From positions 1-51,873 of the forward strand of contig NZ_LBJG01000076.1 of assembly GCF_028128765.1 (NCBI RefSeq): DNA of 51,873 nucleotides. Direction: 5' to 3'. The notes under the pieces were generated by a model, which saw only the letters and a program-made list of their open reading frames with translations, searched no databases and was not told the DNA's origin. The position numbers and the translations under genes were made by a program. Within the stretch, counting starts at the first letter, position 1; the number at the start of each line of letters is the position of its first letter. Shown here piece after piece: positions 1 through 8,562 of this stretch. The DNA is from Bradyrhizobium sp. CCBAU 51627 (GTDB taxonomy: Bacteria > Pseudomonadota > Alphaproteobacteria > Rhizobiales > Xanthobacteraceae).

Positions 1-1
1 C

Positions 2-1288
2 GCGCCCGGACGTCCGGGCGCCCCGACGACGACGCCAACACCGGCTCCCGGCGGCGCAGCGGCGCCCTCCGGACGCCAGGGTGCAGCGCCGCCTGCGGGC
101 GCGCCCACTGCTGGAACTCCGCCTGCGACACCGCAGGCGGGTGCCGTGCAGCGACCTTCGGCGCCGCCGCCCGGCGCCGCGGCACCGACCGTCGTCCCGG
201 CCACACCTGCCGCGGCACCGCCGCCCAACAAGGTTCAGTATGCGCCGCCGACGGTTGCACCGGCGTTCCGCGCCGCGCCGGCCGTCGCCGCCCCGCTGCC
301 GCCGCCGCCGCGTCCGCCGCAGCGTGACCTGACGCCGCTGGCGTTCGGTGCGGGCGTGGTCGCCGGTGCCGTGATCGGCGCCACCATCGCCGACTACCGC
401 AATCAGCGGCAGGAAGTCGTCGAAGACGGCCGCACCATCTACACGGAGCCGGACCGCATCATCATCCGAGATCCCAGCGGTCAGGAATATGTCCGCGGCA
501 ACGATCTCTATCGCTTCCGCTACGGCGCCCGCGACATCCGCACCGAGACCGTAGGCGGCGAGACCCGCACCGTCGTGATCCGTCCTGATGGCAGCGAGGT
601 GATCACCGTCGTCGGTCCTGATGGTTCGCTGCTGCGCCGAATCCGCAGGGACCCCGGCGGGCGGGAGATCATCATCATCGACAACACCTACCGCGATCCG
701 CGCGCGGTCGGCGGCTTCTATGTCGACGTGCCGCCGCCGGTCGTGAGCATCCCCTATGATCGCTATATCGTCGATGCCCAGGAAGCGTCGCCGGATGTGA
801 TCTACGAGACGATGCGGGCGCCGCCGGTGCAGCGGATCGAACGGCGCTACTCGCTCGACGAGATCCGCTACTCGCCGAACGTCCGCATGGCGATGCCGAG
901 CATCGACGTCAACACGATCAACTTCGAGACGGGATCGTGGACCATTCCGCCGGACCAGGCGGCGCGGCTCCAGGTGATCGCCGACGGCATCAACCAGGCG
1001 ATCCGGGCCAACCCGCAAGAGGTGTTCCTGATCGAAGGCCACACCGATGCGGTCGGCAACGACGTCGACAATCTGTCGCTGTCGGATCGCCGGGCGCAGG
1101 CCGCGGCCGAATTGCTGACCCAGCAGTTCGGCGTGCCCGCCGAGAACCTGACCTCGCAGGGCTACGGCAAGCAGTACCTGAAGGAGCAGACCGACGGCCC
1201 GAGCCGGATCAACCGGCGCGTCACTGTCCGCCGCATCACCCCGCTGCTCAACGGCGGCCAGGCCAACGCGGCCCCGCCGCCGCGCTGA
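2..1288 (+). CDS. OmpA-family outer membrane protein (5' end outside window)
   Basis: The reading frame is open from the first bases, so the true start lies upstream; the GTG at 146 is only an internal codon. The first ~110 visible residues are Pro/Ala low complexity. A glycine-rich helix follows (AFGAGVVAGAVIGATIADY), then a repetitive Arg/Asp-rich middle (RPDGSEVITVVGPDGS). The last ~120 residues are an OmpA peptidoglycan-binding domain, with NFETGSWTI, the EGHTDAVGNDVDNLSLSDRR signature and a terminal NRRVTVRRI. In this family the C-terminal domain holds diaminopimelate of peptidoglycan in the periplasm. Here the Pro-rich head probably spans the envelope or bears a signal peptide outside the view. 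A terminator follows 18 bases after the stop. Confidence 0.9.
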   Translation, partial: APGRPGAPTTTPTPAPGGAAAPSGRQGAAPPAGAPTAGTPPATPQAGAVQRPSAPPPGAAAPTVVPATPAAAPPPNKVQYAPPTVAPAFRAAPAVAAPLPPPPRPPQRDLTPLAFGAGVVAGAVIGATIADYRNQRQEVVEDGRTIYTEPDRIIIRDPSGQEYVRGNDLYRFRYGARDIRTETVGGETRTVVIRPDGSEVITVVGPDGSLLRRIRRDPGGREIIIIDNTYRDPRAVGGFYVDVPPPVVSIPYDRYIVDAQEASPDVIYETMRAPPVQRIERRYSLDEIRYSPNVRMAMPSIDVNTINFETGSWTIPPDQAARLQVIADGINQAIRANPQEVFLIEGHTDAVGNDVDNLSLSDRRAQAAAELLTQQFGVPAENLTSQGYGKQYLKEQTDGPSRINRRVTVRRITPLLNGGQANAAPPPR

Positions 1289-1306
1289 GGCGAAAGCCAC
1301 AACTGC

Positions 1307-1336
1307 AAAATGGCCGGGAGCGATCCCGGCCATTTT
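1307..1336 (+). terminator. Rho-independent terminator after the OmpA-family gene
   Basis: A near-perfect hairpin with AATGGCCGGGA and TCCCGGCCATT arms around a GCGA tetraloop is followed by a T-rich run. It lies just after the stop at 1288. Confidence 0.85.
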
Positions 1337-1348
1337 TGTTTTTCACTC

Positions 1349-1468
1349 TCGTGCCCCGGACGCGGCGCGGAGCGCCGGGGCCCAGAAGCCAAGAGCGAAA
1401 TCGTGGAGAGAGTCTGGGTCCGGCTCCGCGATGCATCGCTCCGCGCTGCATCGCGTCCGGGACACGGG
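1349..1468. repeat. Intergenic repeat, family A copy 1
   Basis: This 120-base element begins CGTGCCCCGGACGC and ends GCGTCCGGGACACG, so its ends are inverted. Its centre reads GCCGGGGCCCAG followed by a GCATCGC-rich part. Very similar elements occur at 22479-22602 and 50797-50929. All three lie just after a stop codon. The pattern fits dispersed palindromic repeats of bradyrhizobial chromosomes; any function is unknown. Confidence 0.75.
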
Positions 1469-1472
1469 AGCC

Positions 1473-2810
1473 TCAGCCCTTATCGCTCTCCAGCCGGAAG
1501 ATCTGCGAGCCTTCGCTGCCGGAGAGCAGGCCGGTCTTCGAATAGAGGCCGAGCTTGGTGCGCGTGTCGGCGATGTCGAGATTGCGCATGGTGAGCTGGC
1601 CGATGCGATCGGCCGGCGTGAAGGCGGCGTCCTCCACCTTCTCCATGCTAAGCCTTTCAGGCGCATAGGTGAGGTTCGGGCTCTCGGTGTTGAGGATCGA
1701 ATAATCGTTGCCGCGGCGCAGCTCGAGCGTCACCTCGCCGGTGACGGCGCGTGCGACCCAGCGCTGCGCGGTCTCGCGCAGCATCAAGGCCTGCGAGTCG
1801 AACCAGCGGCCCTGATAGAGCAGGCGACCGAGGCGCATGCCGCTGATGCGGTACTGCTCGATGGTATCCTCGTTGTGGATGCCGGTGACGAGACGCTCAT
1901 AGGCAACATGCAAGAGCGCCATGCCGGGGGCCTCATAGATGCCGCGGCTCTTGGCCTCGATGATGCGGTTCTCGATCTGGTCGCTCATGCCGAGACCATG
2001 ACGGCCGCCGATGGCATTGGCTTCGAGGAACAGCGCGACGGGATCAGAGAAGGCCTTGCCGTTCAGCGCGGTGGGCTGGCCTTCTTCGAAACGCACCACG
2101 ACCCTCTCGGCCTTGACGTTGCAGTCATCGCGCCAGAACGGCACGCCCATGATCGGGTTGACGATCTTGATGCCGCTGTCGAGGCTCTCGAGATCCTTGG
2201 CCTCGTGCGTGGCGCCGAGCAGGTTGCTGTCGGTCGAATAGGCCTTCTCGGCACTCATCTTGTAGGCAAAGCCCTGCGCCGTCATGAACGCCGACATTTC
2301 GGCGCGGCCGCCGAGTTCGTCGATGAACTGCTGGTCGAGCCAGGGCTTGTAGATCCGCAAGCTCGGATTGGTCAAAAGGCCGTAGCGATAGAAGCGCTCG
2401 ATGTCGTTGCCCTTGAAGGTCGAGCCGTCGCCCCAGATGTTGACGCCGTCCTCCTTCATCGCCGCAACCAGCATCGTGCCGGTCACTGCGCGGCCGAGCG
2501 GGGTGGTGTTGAAATAGGTGATGCCGCCGGTCGAGATGTGGAAGGCACCCGACTGGATCGCGGCGATGCCCTCGTGAACGAGCTGCGTGCGGCAATCCAC
2601 CAGCACGGCCTTCTCGGCACCGAACGCCTCTGCCTTGCGCGGGATCTCGTTGTAATCGGCCTCGTCAGGCTGGCCGAGATTGGCGGTATAGGCGTAGCAG
2701 CGCGCGCCCTTCTGCTTCATCCAGAGCAGCGCCGCCGATGTGTCGAGGCCGCCCGAAAAAGCGATGCCGACTTTCTCACCCTTGGGCAGGCTTTTCAGGA
2801 TCGTGGTCAT
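1473..2810 (-). CDS. argG: Argininosuccinate synthase
   Basis: The enzyme condenses citrulline and aspartate with ATP to argininosuccinate, the penultimate step of arginine synthesis in the cytoplasm. The 445-residue protein starts MTTILKSLPKGEKVGIAFSG and has the PP-loop SGGLDTS at residues 19-25. It also carries TANLGQPDE, TTPLGRAVTGTM, WGDGSTFKGNDIERFYRYG and GGRHGLGMSDQIENRIIEAK, all typical of the longer enterobacterial-type ArgG rather than the ~400-residue form. The length matches that subfamily. The upstream 93 bases to the PAP2 gene probably hold its promoter; a repeat lies at its 3' end. No other arginine gene is nearby, so it is probably a single-gene unit. Confidence 0.97.
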   Translation of the reverse strand: MTTILKSLPKGEKVGIAFSGGLDTSAALLWMKQKGARCYAYTANLGQPDEADYNEIPRKAEAFGAEKAVLVDCRTQLVHEGIAAIQSGAFHISTGGITYFNTTPLGRAVTGTMLVAAMKEDGVNIWGDGSTFKGNDIERFYRYGLLTNPSLRIYKPWLDQQFIDELGGRAEMSAFMTAQGFAYKMSAEKAYSTDSNLLGATHEAKDLESLDSGIKIVNPIMGVPFWRDDCNVKAERVVVRFEEGQPTALNGKAFSDPVALFLEANAIGGRHGLGMSDQIENRIIEAKSRGIYEAPGMALLHVAYERLVTGIHNEDTIEQYRISGMRLGRLLYQGRWFDSQALMLRETAQRWVARAVTGEVTLELRRGNDYSILNTESPNLTYAPERLSMEKVEDAAFTPADRIGQLTMRNLDIADTRTKLGLYSKTGLLSGSEGSQIFRLESDKG

Positions 2811-2903
2811 GGGGCTTCCAATCGGGTCTTAAGGGGCTGATGAGGGGCGTGGTTTGACCGCGCGAATATCAAATTTCGCAGGGCTCGGCACGCATTTAAT
2901 GGC

Positions 2904-3680
2904 TCAAACCGAGGGCTCGGGACCCGTCTTGCGGCTGAACAGGCGCCGGCGGAGCCGGTAGGCGGGCATGTTCAGCCGGGTTAGGGCCGCATCGACCGCC
3001 TCGTCCGAAAACCGCGTCTGTGGCCAGCGGTAGATCAGCGCGAAACCGAACCAGATCACGACGAAGGTGACGAGGCCGGCGGTCGCAACGTCCGTGAAGA
3101 AGTGGCCGCCAAAGGCCATGCGCAGCCCGCTGGTCACGGCCCCGAACACGACTGCGCCGGCATAGGCGAGCGGCCGCCACGCCGGGGGCGCCAGCGCAGC
3201 CGGCGCCAGCGTCCAGAACGCGGTCGCGCCTTCGCCGGAGAAGAACGAGCAATTCCGCGCGCAGCCGCCGCGCGGATCCCACCACGGCACGAATTGCTGA
3301 TCGCCGGCAAACTCGGTCACCACCACCGGCCGCGGCCGGCCCCAATAGGTCTTGAAGGTGAGGTTGGTGAGAATGCCGGCCGACAGGATGATCGTGACCA
3401 GCAGGAACACGATCGCGCGCCCTGAGACCATCAGGGGACGGTCGGGCCTGATCATCTTGACCACGAGGGCGACCAGCGACGGCAGCACGAAGGCCCAGGA
3501 GACCCACATCGCGGCATCGCGCGCAAAGCCGGCCCACGCATTCAGCTTGAGCGGAAACGTCCTGGTCGCGGGATCGAAGAACAGCGCGGCGAGCTTAAGA
3601 TCGAGCTCGGGATAGAGGCCGAAAACGACGCCGATCACGAGCCACAGCGAAAGGGCGATGAAGAGTCCAGTCCGGTTCAT
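2904..3680 (-). CDS. PAP2-superfamily membrane phosphatase
   Basis: This 258-residue protein has about six hydrophobic segments and the three PAP2 signature blocks. These are KTYWGRPRP (residues 110-118, motif KX4RXRP-like), a central FSGE at 147-150 and SGLRMAFGGHFFTD with R187, H193 and D197. Family members remove phosphate from lipid substrates such as lipid A, undecaprenyl pyrophosphate or phosphatidate on the periplasmic side. The usual PSGH central motif is FSGE here, so the general-acid histidine position is altered; related variants occur among rhizobial lipid A 4'-phosphatase-like proteins, which makes a lipid A or lipid phosphate substrate plausible but unproven. It sits upstream of argG on the same strand. 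Confidence 0.85.
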   Translation of the reverse strand: MNRTGLFIALSLWLVIGVVFGLYPELDLKLAALFFDPATRTFPLKLNAWAGFARDAAMWVSWAFVLPSLVALVVKMIRPDRPLMVSGRAIVFLLVTIILSAGILTNLTFKTYWGRPRPVVVTEFAGDQQFVPWWDPRGGCARNCSFFSGEGATAFWTLAPAALAPPAWRPLAYAGAVVFGAVTSGLRMAFGGHFFTDVATAGLVTFVVIWFGFALIYRWPQTRFSDEAVDAALTRLNMPAYRLRRRLFSRKTGPEPSV

Positions 3681-3728
3681 GGCGCGCGGTTTAGCGGAGC
3701 GGGCCGCGGATGAAAACCCTTGCCACCG

Positions 3729-4217
3729 TCATTCCGGCCTTGAATTCGACGGCAGCGGCGGAGGCGGCGTGCGCGGGGCCGGCGGGATGCGCCAGGCGCC
3801 GGCGTTGCGGCCGGCGATCAGCCAGTAGACGATTCCGGCGACGATGCCCGCGCCGGTCATGATCTCCAGATGCCGGCGCACGATGCCTTCGAACTGAAAC
3901 GTATCCGGATCGAACGGGACGAGGCCGAGATAGCAGGCGAGCCCGACGAGGCCGCCGCCGACAGCGTAGGCCAGCGCGCTGCGAATGTAGAGCGCCTCCG
4001 TGATCGCGACGATGACCGCCGCCGGCACCAGCGCGAAACCAGAAACAAAAATGAAGCCGAAGCCGAGCAGGATGTCGATCGTGCCCTGATCGACGGGACC
4101 GGCGCCGAGATCGGACAACTCCGGAAACAGCAGCGCGCCGACCACGATCATGCCGCCGACAAAACAGGCGGCGAGGAAGCCGATGAAGATGACGATGAGG
4201 CGGCCGATCAGGGACAT
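3729..4217 (-). CDS. Small four-helix membrane protein of unknown function
   Basis: The ATG at 4217 gives a 162-residue protein that begins directly with a transmembrane helix (LIGRLIVIFIGFLAACFVGG). About three more helices follow, near residues 50-70, 75-95 and 118-138, and a Pro-rich tail (APRTPPPPLP) ends it. Starting upstream would run into the repeat at 4239-4324 and produce an artefactual head, so 4217 is preferred. No catalytic motif is recognised. It lies between rlmN and the PAP2 gene on the same strand but is separated from rlmN by a repeat, so it is probably its own unit. Confidence 0.7.
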   Translation of the reverse strand: MSLIGRLIVIFIGFLAACFVGGMIVVGALLFPELSDLGAGPVDQGTIDILLGFGFIFVSGFALVPAAVIVAITEALYIRSALAYAVGGGLVGLACYLGLVPFDPDTFQFEGIVRRHLEIMTGAGIVAGIVYWLIAGRNAGAWRIPPAPRTPPPPLPSNSRPE

Positions 4218-4238
4218 AACGGGACTGCCAACTCCACG

Positions 4239-4324
4239 GTCATTGCGAGGAGCGAAGCGGCGAAGCAATCCAGGCTGCCGCCGCGGAGGGATTCTGGATT
4301 GCTTCGCTGCGCTCGCAATGACGA
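4239..4324. repeat. Intergenic palindromic repeat, family B copy 1
   Basis: The left arm GTCATTGCGAGGAGCGAAG...GAAGCAATCC is mirrored by GGATTGCTTCGCTGCGCTCGCAATGAC on the right, with a short GC-rich centre. The single strand could fold into one long hairpin. Related copies lie at 7390-7461 and 17723-17804. Confidence 0.8.
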
Positions 4325-4350
4325 GGAGGCGGGAGCGCGGGCACTCATCC

Positions 4351-5553
4351 TCAATCCGTCATCGCCATGGCGCGCAGCGCCTGGCGTTCCCTGGCCGACA
4401 GCTTTTCCGTCTCCGACTTGAGCTGGCCGCAGGCGGCGAGGATGTCGCGGCCGCGTGGGGTGCGCACCGGCGAGGAATAGCCGGCGTTGAAGATGTATTC
4501 GGAGAACTTTTCGATCTGGTCCCAGTCCGAACATTCATAGGCCGTGCCGGGCCAGGGGTTGAACGGGATCAGATTGATCTTGGCATGAATGCCCTTCAGC
4601 AGCTTCACCAGCAGCTTTGCATCGTCGAGCGAATCGTTGACGCCCTTGAGCATCACATATTCGAAGGTGATGCGGCGCGCGTTCGAGGCGCCGGGATAGT
4701 CGTGGCAGGCCTGTAGCAGCTCCTTGATCGGATATTTGCGGTTGAGCGGCACCAGCTCGTTGCGCAGCTCGTCGCGCACCGCATGCAGAGAGATCGCGAG
4801 CATCACGCCGATCTCCTCGCCGGCGCGCACGATGTTCGGCACCACGCCCGAGGTCGACAGCGTGATGCGGCGGCGGGAAATTCCGATGCCTTCATTGTCG
4901 CCGACGATCAAGAGCGCATCGCGCACCGCGTCGAAATTGTAGAGCGGCTCGCCCATGCCCATCATCACGATGTTGGTGACGCGGCGGGTGCCGTCCTCGC
5001 GGTCGGCCCAATCGTTCAGGCGATCGCGCGCGACCATGACCTGCCCGACGATCTCGCCGGCGGTGAGGTTGCGCACCAGGCGCTGCGTGCCGGTGTGGCA
5101 GAAGGCGCAGTTCAGCGTGCAGCCCACCTGCGAGGAGACGCAGAGCGTGCCGCGATCGGTCTCGGGGATGTAGACGCATTCGACTTCATGCGCCTTCTCG
5201 ACATTATCGCCGCTCGGCAGCCGCAGCAGCCATTTGCGGGTGCCGTCGTTGGATATCTGCTCGGCCACGACTTCGGGCCGGTCGACCGTGAAGCGCTGCG
5301 CCAGTTCGGCGCGAATGCCCTTCGAGATCGAGGTCATGTCGTCGAAGCTCTGGGCGCCGCGGAAATAGAGCCAGTGCCACAGCTGCTGCACCCGCATCTT
5401 GCGCTGCGAGGGCTGAACGCCGATCTCGCCGAGGCGATCGGCCAGCTCCGTGCGCGACAATCCGATCAGCGAGGGTTTTGCCGGCGGAACATAAGTTTCG
5501 AGCGGAGTCTTCTCCACCAGGATTGCGTCGCGCGGCTCGGTCGTCGGTTGCAT
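4351..5553 (-). CDS. rlmN: Dual-specificity RNA methyltransferase RlmN
   Basis: This radical-SAM enzyme methylates C2 of A2503 in 23S rRNA and of A37 in some tRNAs. The 400-residue protein has the iron-sulfur motif CX3CX2C at C145, C149 and C152 (GCTLNCAFC). The two mechanistic cysteines are also present: one in LCVSSQVG (C138, equivalent to the resolving position) and C375 in DILAACGQL. GMGEPLYNFD and the N-terminal helical domain (QLWHWLYFRG) are also typical. Length and motifs match a complete enzyme. It is flanked by repeats on both sides and appears to stand alone. Confidence 0.96.
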   Translation of the reverse strand: MQPTTEPRDAILVEKTPLETYVPPAKPSLIGLSRTELADRLGEIGVQPSQRKMRVQQLWHWLYFRGAQSFDDMTSISKGIRAELAQRFTVDRPEVVAEQISNDGTRKWLLRLPSGDNVEKAHEVECVYIPETDRGTLCVSSQVGCTLNCAFCHTGTQRLVRNLTAGEIVGQVMVARDRLNDWADREDGTRRVTNIVMMGMGEPLYNFDAVRDALLIVGDNEGIGISRRRITLSTSGVVPNIVRAGEEIGVMLAISLHAVRDELRNELVPLNRKYPIKELLQACHDYPGASNARRITFEYVMLKGVNDSLDDAKLLVKLLKGIHAKINLIPFNPWPGTAYECSDWDQIEKFSEYIFNAGYSSPVRTPRGRDILAACGQLKSETEKLSARERQALRAMAMTD

Positions 5554-5592
5554 TGAATGGACCTGGAATTGAATGGACCTGGAATTTGTTTT

Positions 5593-5675
5593 CGTCGTTC
5601 CGGGATGGTCCGAAGGACCAGACCCGGAACCTCGAGATTCCGGGTTCGATGCTCCGCAGCGCCCCGGAATGACGG
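5593..5675. repeat. Intergenic repeat, family C copy 1
   Basis: The element runs from CGTCGTTCCGGGATGGTCC through CGAAGGACCAG and CGAGATTCCGGGTTC to GCGCCCCGGAATGACGG. The inner GGTCCGAAGGACC is a perfect hairpin. The same element lies inverted at 11137-11239. Confidence 0.75.
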
Positions 5676-5743
5676 ATGAAATCTGGAACCGGCCCTATAT
5701 AGCAATCGGGACCGCTGATTGCGACCGTGGCTATTACCTAGCC

Positions 5744-6394
5744 TTACCGCCGACAATCCTGTGCGATCTTGTCGAGGGCTTGGGCCAGACCCTTCAACGA
5801 GAAGGTATCCGTCGTCTCCGTCCCCTTGGCCGAGACACCCTTGACCACGAGATCGGCGGATTTGCGCATGGCCTCCACCATGCGCTCCTCCTCGGCCGCG
5901 TTCTTGATCCAGAGGCCGTCGCCCTGCGTGTACATCGCAAAAGTGGCGCCGCCGACCTCGATGGTGGATTCGGAGCCCGGCTTCAGCGCGTAGCCGATCA
6001 TCACCGAGACTTCGTTGTTCACCTTCTCGGCCGGCCGGGTCGAGACGAAGGCATAGGCGGGATCGCGCGGCCGGTTCGGCGGATTGGTCTTGGACGACGA
6101 CGGCTTGGCCAGTGCAAAGCAGACCTTCTTGCCGTTGGGTGCCGCCGAATAGGCACCCCAGGTGCCGAACTGACCGATGAGGGTCGGCTCCGCACCACCC
6201 GCGACCGCCGCTGAAGGGGCCGACTTGCCCTCGGGCTTGGCTGCCGTCTTGATGGCCGTCTTGGTTGCCGTCCTGGCGGCAGCCGGCTTTGCCGCAGTCT
6301 TCGGAGCCGGTTGGGCCGTCTGCGCGCGCGCGGAATCACTGAGTCCGCACGCCGCCACGCCAGTCATCAAAGCCAAAAAGAGCACCCGCCACAT
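5744..6394 (-). CDS. Invasion-associated locus B (IalB) family protein
   Basis: The 216-residue protein starts with a hydrophobic segment (MWRVLFLALMTGVAACG) that contains a possible lipobox (VAAC) and, further on, a possible signal peptidase I site (ARAQ). An Ala/Lys-rich linker of about 50 residues follows. The conserved IalB domain then has FGTWGAYSAAPNGKKVCFAL, FVSTRPAEKVNNEVSVMIGY, an aromatic WIKN patch and an EAMRKSADLVVKGVSAKG block. IalB proteins are periplasmic or outer-membrane-associated and were named for Bartonella invasion; in free-living relatives the role is unknown. It lies upstream of rlmN on the same strand, with a repeat between. Confidence 0.85.
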   Translation of the reverse strand: MWRVLFLALMTGVAACGLSDSARAQTAQPAPKTAAKPAAARTATKTAIKTAAKPEGKSAPSAAVAGGAEPTLIGQFGTWGAYSAAPNGKKVCFALAKPSSSKTNPPNRPRDPAYAFVSTRPAEKVNNEVSVMIGYALKPGSESTIEVGGATFAMYTQGDGLWIKNAAEEERMVEAMRKSADLVVKGVSAKGTETTDTFSLKGLAQALDKIAQDCRR

Positions 6395-6508
6395 GCCGGA
6401 GTGGTTCCCTCAATATTGTGACTGGAAGATGGCCCGGTCGCGCGTTGTCCCCGGTCAGGGATAGCCGGGAAAGTCCAATTTGGGAAGGCAGTTAGCGGGA
6501 CCAGACGG

Positions 6509-7348
6509 TTAGCTTCTGGACCGCGCGGCGCGTTGTTCGGCCCATTGCGCGTCTGACCATTGCAGCAGGTCCTCGGCGCCGGAACTGCGCAAATGCGCGC
6601 CGCCATCGATCACCACCATCTCGCCATTGATGTAAGCGGCGCGGTCCGAAACCAGGAAGCTGGCGAGATCGGCCAGTTCGCTATGTTCTCCGGTGCGGCC
6701 CAGCGGGTTGCGCGCGGTCCAGCCTTCGTCGCGGCCCTCCGGGCGAAGCTGCCCGGAAGCGCCTGATGTCGGGAACGGTCCGGGCGCGATCGCGACCGTG
6801 CGGATGCCCTTCGGGCCCCATTCCACCGCCAGGCTCTTGGTCATCGCCAGCACCGCCGATTTCGCCATCGCCGAGGGAACGGTGAAGGCGCGGCCGGTGA
6901 TGGTCGAGGTCGACAGGATCGAGAGCACGACGCCGCCATGCTTGCCATCGATCCAGCGCTTGCCCGCGGCGAGCGTGCAATACATCGCGCCGTGCAGCGT
7001 CGGTGCCAGGATCGCATCGGCCGCGCGAAACGACAGATGCTCGCTCTGCGCAATGAAGGTCGCAGCCGCGTTATTGACGAGGATGTCGAGCGGCGCTTCG
7101 CGCCAGATCGCATCCATCATGCCGTCGACGGCGGCGCCGTCGCGAACATCGCAGGCGATTGTGGTGACCTTGCCGCCGGTTTCTCGGCGCATCTCGCCCG
7201 CAGTTGCCTCAAGTCGCTCGAGCTTGCGGCCGCAGATCACGAGCTCTGCGCCGAGCGCGAGGAAGCGTCGTCCCATCGCGGCGCCGAGGCCCGAGCCGCC
7301 GCCGGTGACGAGGATCCGCTTGTTCTTGAGCAGGCCTGTTTCAAACAT
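6509..7348 (-). CDS. SDR oxidoreductase of the 2,4-dienoyl-CoA reductase type
   Basis: The ATG at 7348 (MFETGLLKNKRILVTG) gives 279 residues with a Rossmann start TGGGSGLG and NNAA at 92-95. The position of the usual catalytic tyrosine is Ser159 in PSAMAK (Lys163 kept). This PSAxAK arrangement is found in the mitochondrial-type 2,4-dienoyl-CoA reductases, where the tyrosine acts from elsewhere, and the neighbouring sequence KSLAVEWGPKGIRTVAIAPG fits that group. The likely role is NADPH-dependent reduction of dienoyl-CoA in oxidation of unsaturated fatty acids. Translation from further upstream would run into a family B repeat. The neighbouring enzymes do not fix the pathway. Confidence 0.85.
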   Translation of the reverse strand: MFETGLLKNKRILVTGGGSGLGAAMGRRFLALGAELVICGRKLERLEATAGEMRRETGGKVTTIACDVRDGAAVDGMMDAIWREAPLDILVNNAAATFIAQSEHLSFRAADAILAPTLHGAMYCTLAAGKRWIDGKHGGVVLSILSTSTITGRAFTVPSAMAKSAVLAMTKSLAVEWGPKGIRTVAIAPGPFPTSGASGQLRPEGRDEGWTARNPLGRTGEHSELADLASFLVSDRAAYINGEMVVIDGGAHLRSSGAEDLLQWSDAQWAEQRAARSRS

Positions 7349-7389
7349 CGTTTGAATCCTCGCTGTTTCTGCTTGCTCCGTCAGCACGG

Positions 7390-7461
7390 GCGCAGCGAAG
7401 CAATCCAGAAACCGTGCGGCGGAAAAAGTCTGGATTGCTTCGCTGCGCTCTCAACGACGAG
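7390..7461. repeat. Intergenic palindromic repeat, family B copy 2
   Basis: GCGCAGCGAAGCAATCCAGA is mirrored by TCTGGATTGCTTCGCTGCGC around a short GCGG centre. The outer GTCATTGCGAG arms of the other copies are mostly lost here (the right end reads CTCTCAACGACGA), so this copy is shorter and more decayed. Confidence 0.75.
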
Positions 7462-7568
7462 GATAGGCTGAACATTGCCACTAGCAAAGAATCCGGATTG
7501 TCCGACCGCACCAAATCCGGCAAAACCGGCCCAACTATAGTTCCCCTCGAAACGCTTCAGGTGCCGCC

Positions 7569-8543
7569 ATGAAAGCCATTCTCTGCTCGCAATATTGCCA
7601 GCCCGACGATCTCGTGCTCGCTGACGTGCCGGATCCGGTGGCTGGCCCCGGCGAAGCCGTGATCGCGATCAAGGCGGCGGCGCTGAATTTTTTCGACATC
7701 CTGATGATTCAGGGCAAGTACCAGATCAAGCCGCCCTTCCCGTTCTCGCCGGCCGCGGAAGTTGCCGGCGTGATCGAGAGCATCGGCCCTGGTGTCACTG
7801 ATCTCAAGGTGGGTGATCGCGTCGTCGCCTCCTGCGGCCACAACGGCGCGCGTGAAAAAATCGCGCTGCCAGCGGCGGGAATCGTGAAGATCCCCGACAG
7901 TCTCGACTACGACCGCGCGGCCGGCATCATCATCATCTACGGCACCGCGCTGCATGCGCTGGAGGATCGCGCCAGCCCGAAGCCGGGCGAGACGCTCGCG
8001 GTGCTCGGTGCGGCGGGGGGCACCGGCCTCGCTGCCTGCGAGCTCGGCAAGCTGATGGGCCTGAAGGTGATCGCTTGCGCTTCGTCGGACGAGAAGCTTG
8101 CCTTTGCCAAAGCGCACGGCGCCGAGCTGACGCTGAACTACGCCAAGGAAGACCTGAAGGAAGGCCTGCGCAAACTCACCGACGGCAAGGGCGTCGACAT
8201 CATCTTCGATCCGGTGGGCGGCGCTTACGCCGAACAGGCGCTGCGCTCGATCGCCTGGGAAGGCCGCTTCCTCGTGATTGGTTTCGCCGCCGGCGATATC
8301 CCGAAGATGCCCCTGAACCTCGCGCTGTTAAAGGGCTGCGACATCAGAGGCGTGTTCTGGGGCGCCTGGACCCGGCTCAACCCCGCCAAGAACCGCGCCA
8401 ATCTCGAGAAGCTGGTGAAGTGGACGGCGGAAGGAAAGATCTCATCGCATGTCGACCGCACCTTCCCGCTGGCGCAGACCGCGGATGCATTGAAGGTGCT
8501 GGCGGGACGCCAGGCCATGGGCAAGGTGATCTTGCATCCGTGA
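7569..8543 (+). CDS. Zinc-independent quinone oxidoreductase-like protein (MDR family)
   Basis: The 324-residue protein has the GroES-like N-terminal half and an NAD(P)-binding half typical of NADPH:quinone oxidoreductases. Visible are KAAALNFFDILMIQGKY, VGDRVVAS, the dinucleotide-binding AAGGTGLAACELGK, DPVGG and GKVIL near the end. The cysteine and histidine ligands of zinc alcohol dehydrogenases are absent, so it belongs to the zinc-free branch. Members reduce quinones or enoyl ketones with NADPH in the cytoplasm; the substrate cannot be told. It is transcribed away from the dienoyl-CoA reductase-like gene, with a 220-base gap that holds a repeat and probably both promoters. Confidence 0.9.
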   Translation: MKAILCSQYCQPDDLVLADVPDPVAGPGEAVIAIKAAALNFFDILMIQGKYQIKPPFPFSPAAEVAGVIESIGPGVTDLKVGDRVVASCGHNGAREKIALPAAGIVKIPDSLDYDRAAGIIIIYGTALHALEDRASPKPGETLAVLGAAGGTGLAACELGKLMGLKVIACASSDEKLAFAKAHGAELTLNYAKEDLKEGLRKLTDGKGVDIIFDPVGGAYAEQALRSIAWEGRFLVIGFAAGDIPKMPLNLALLKGCDIRGVFWGAWTRLNPAKNRANLEKLVKWTAEGKISSHVDRTFPLAQTADALKVLAGRQAMGKVILHP

Positions 8544-8562
8544 GGGTGTGCCACAAACTCCG

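Noticed and set aside
146..148. GTG at 146 as the true start of the OmpA-family gene
   Set aside because: The frame is open to the left edge with the same Pro/Ala-rich composition, so the start is outside the window.
4218..4268. Upstream start of the small membrane protein (head MLRRFAPRND)
   Set aside because: That head is translated from the family B repeat; the ATG at 4217 gives a protein that begins at its first helix.
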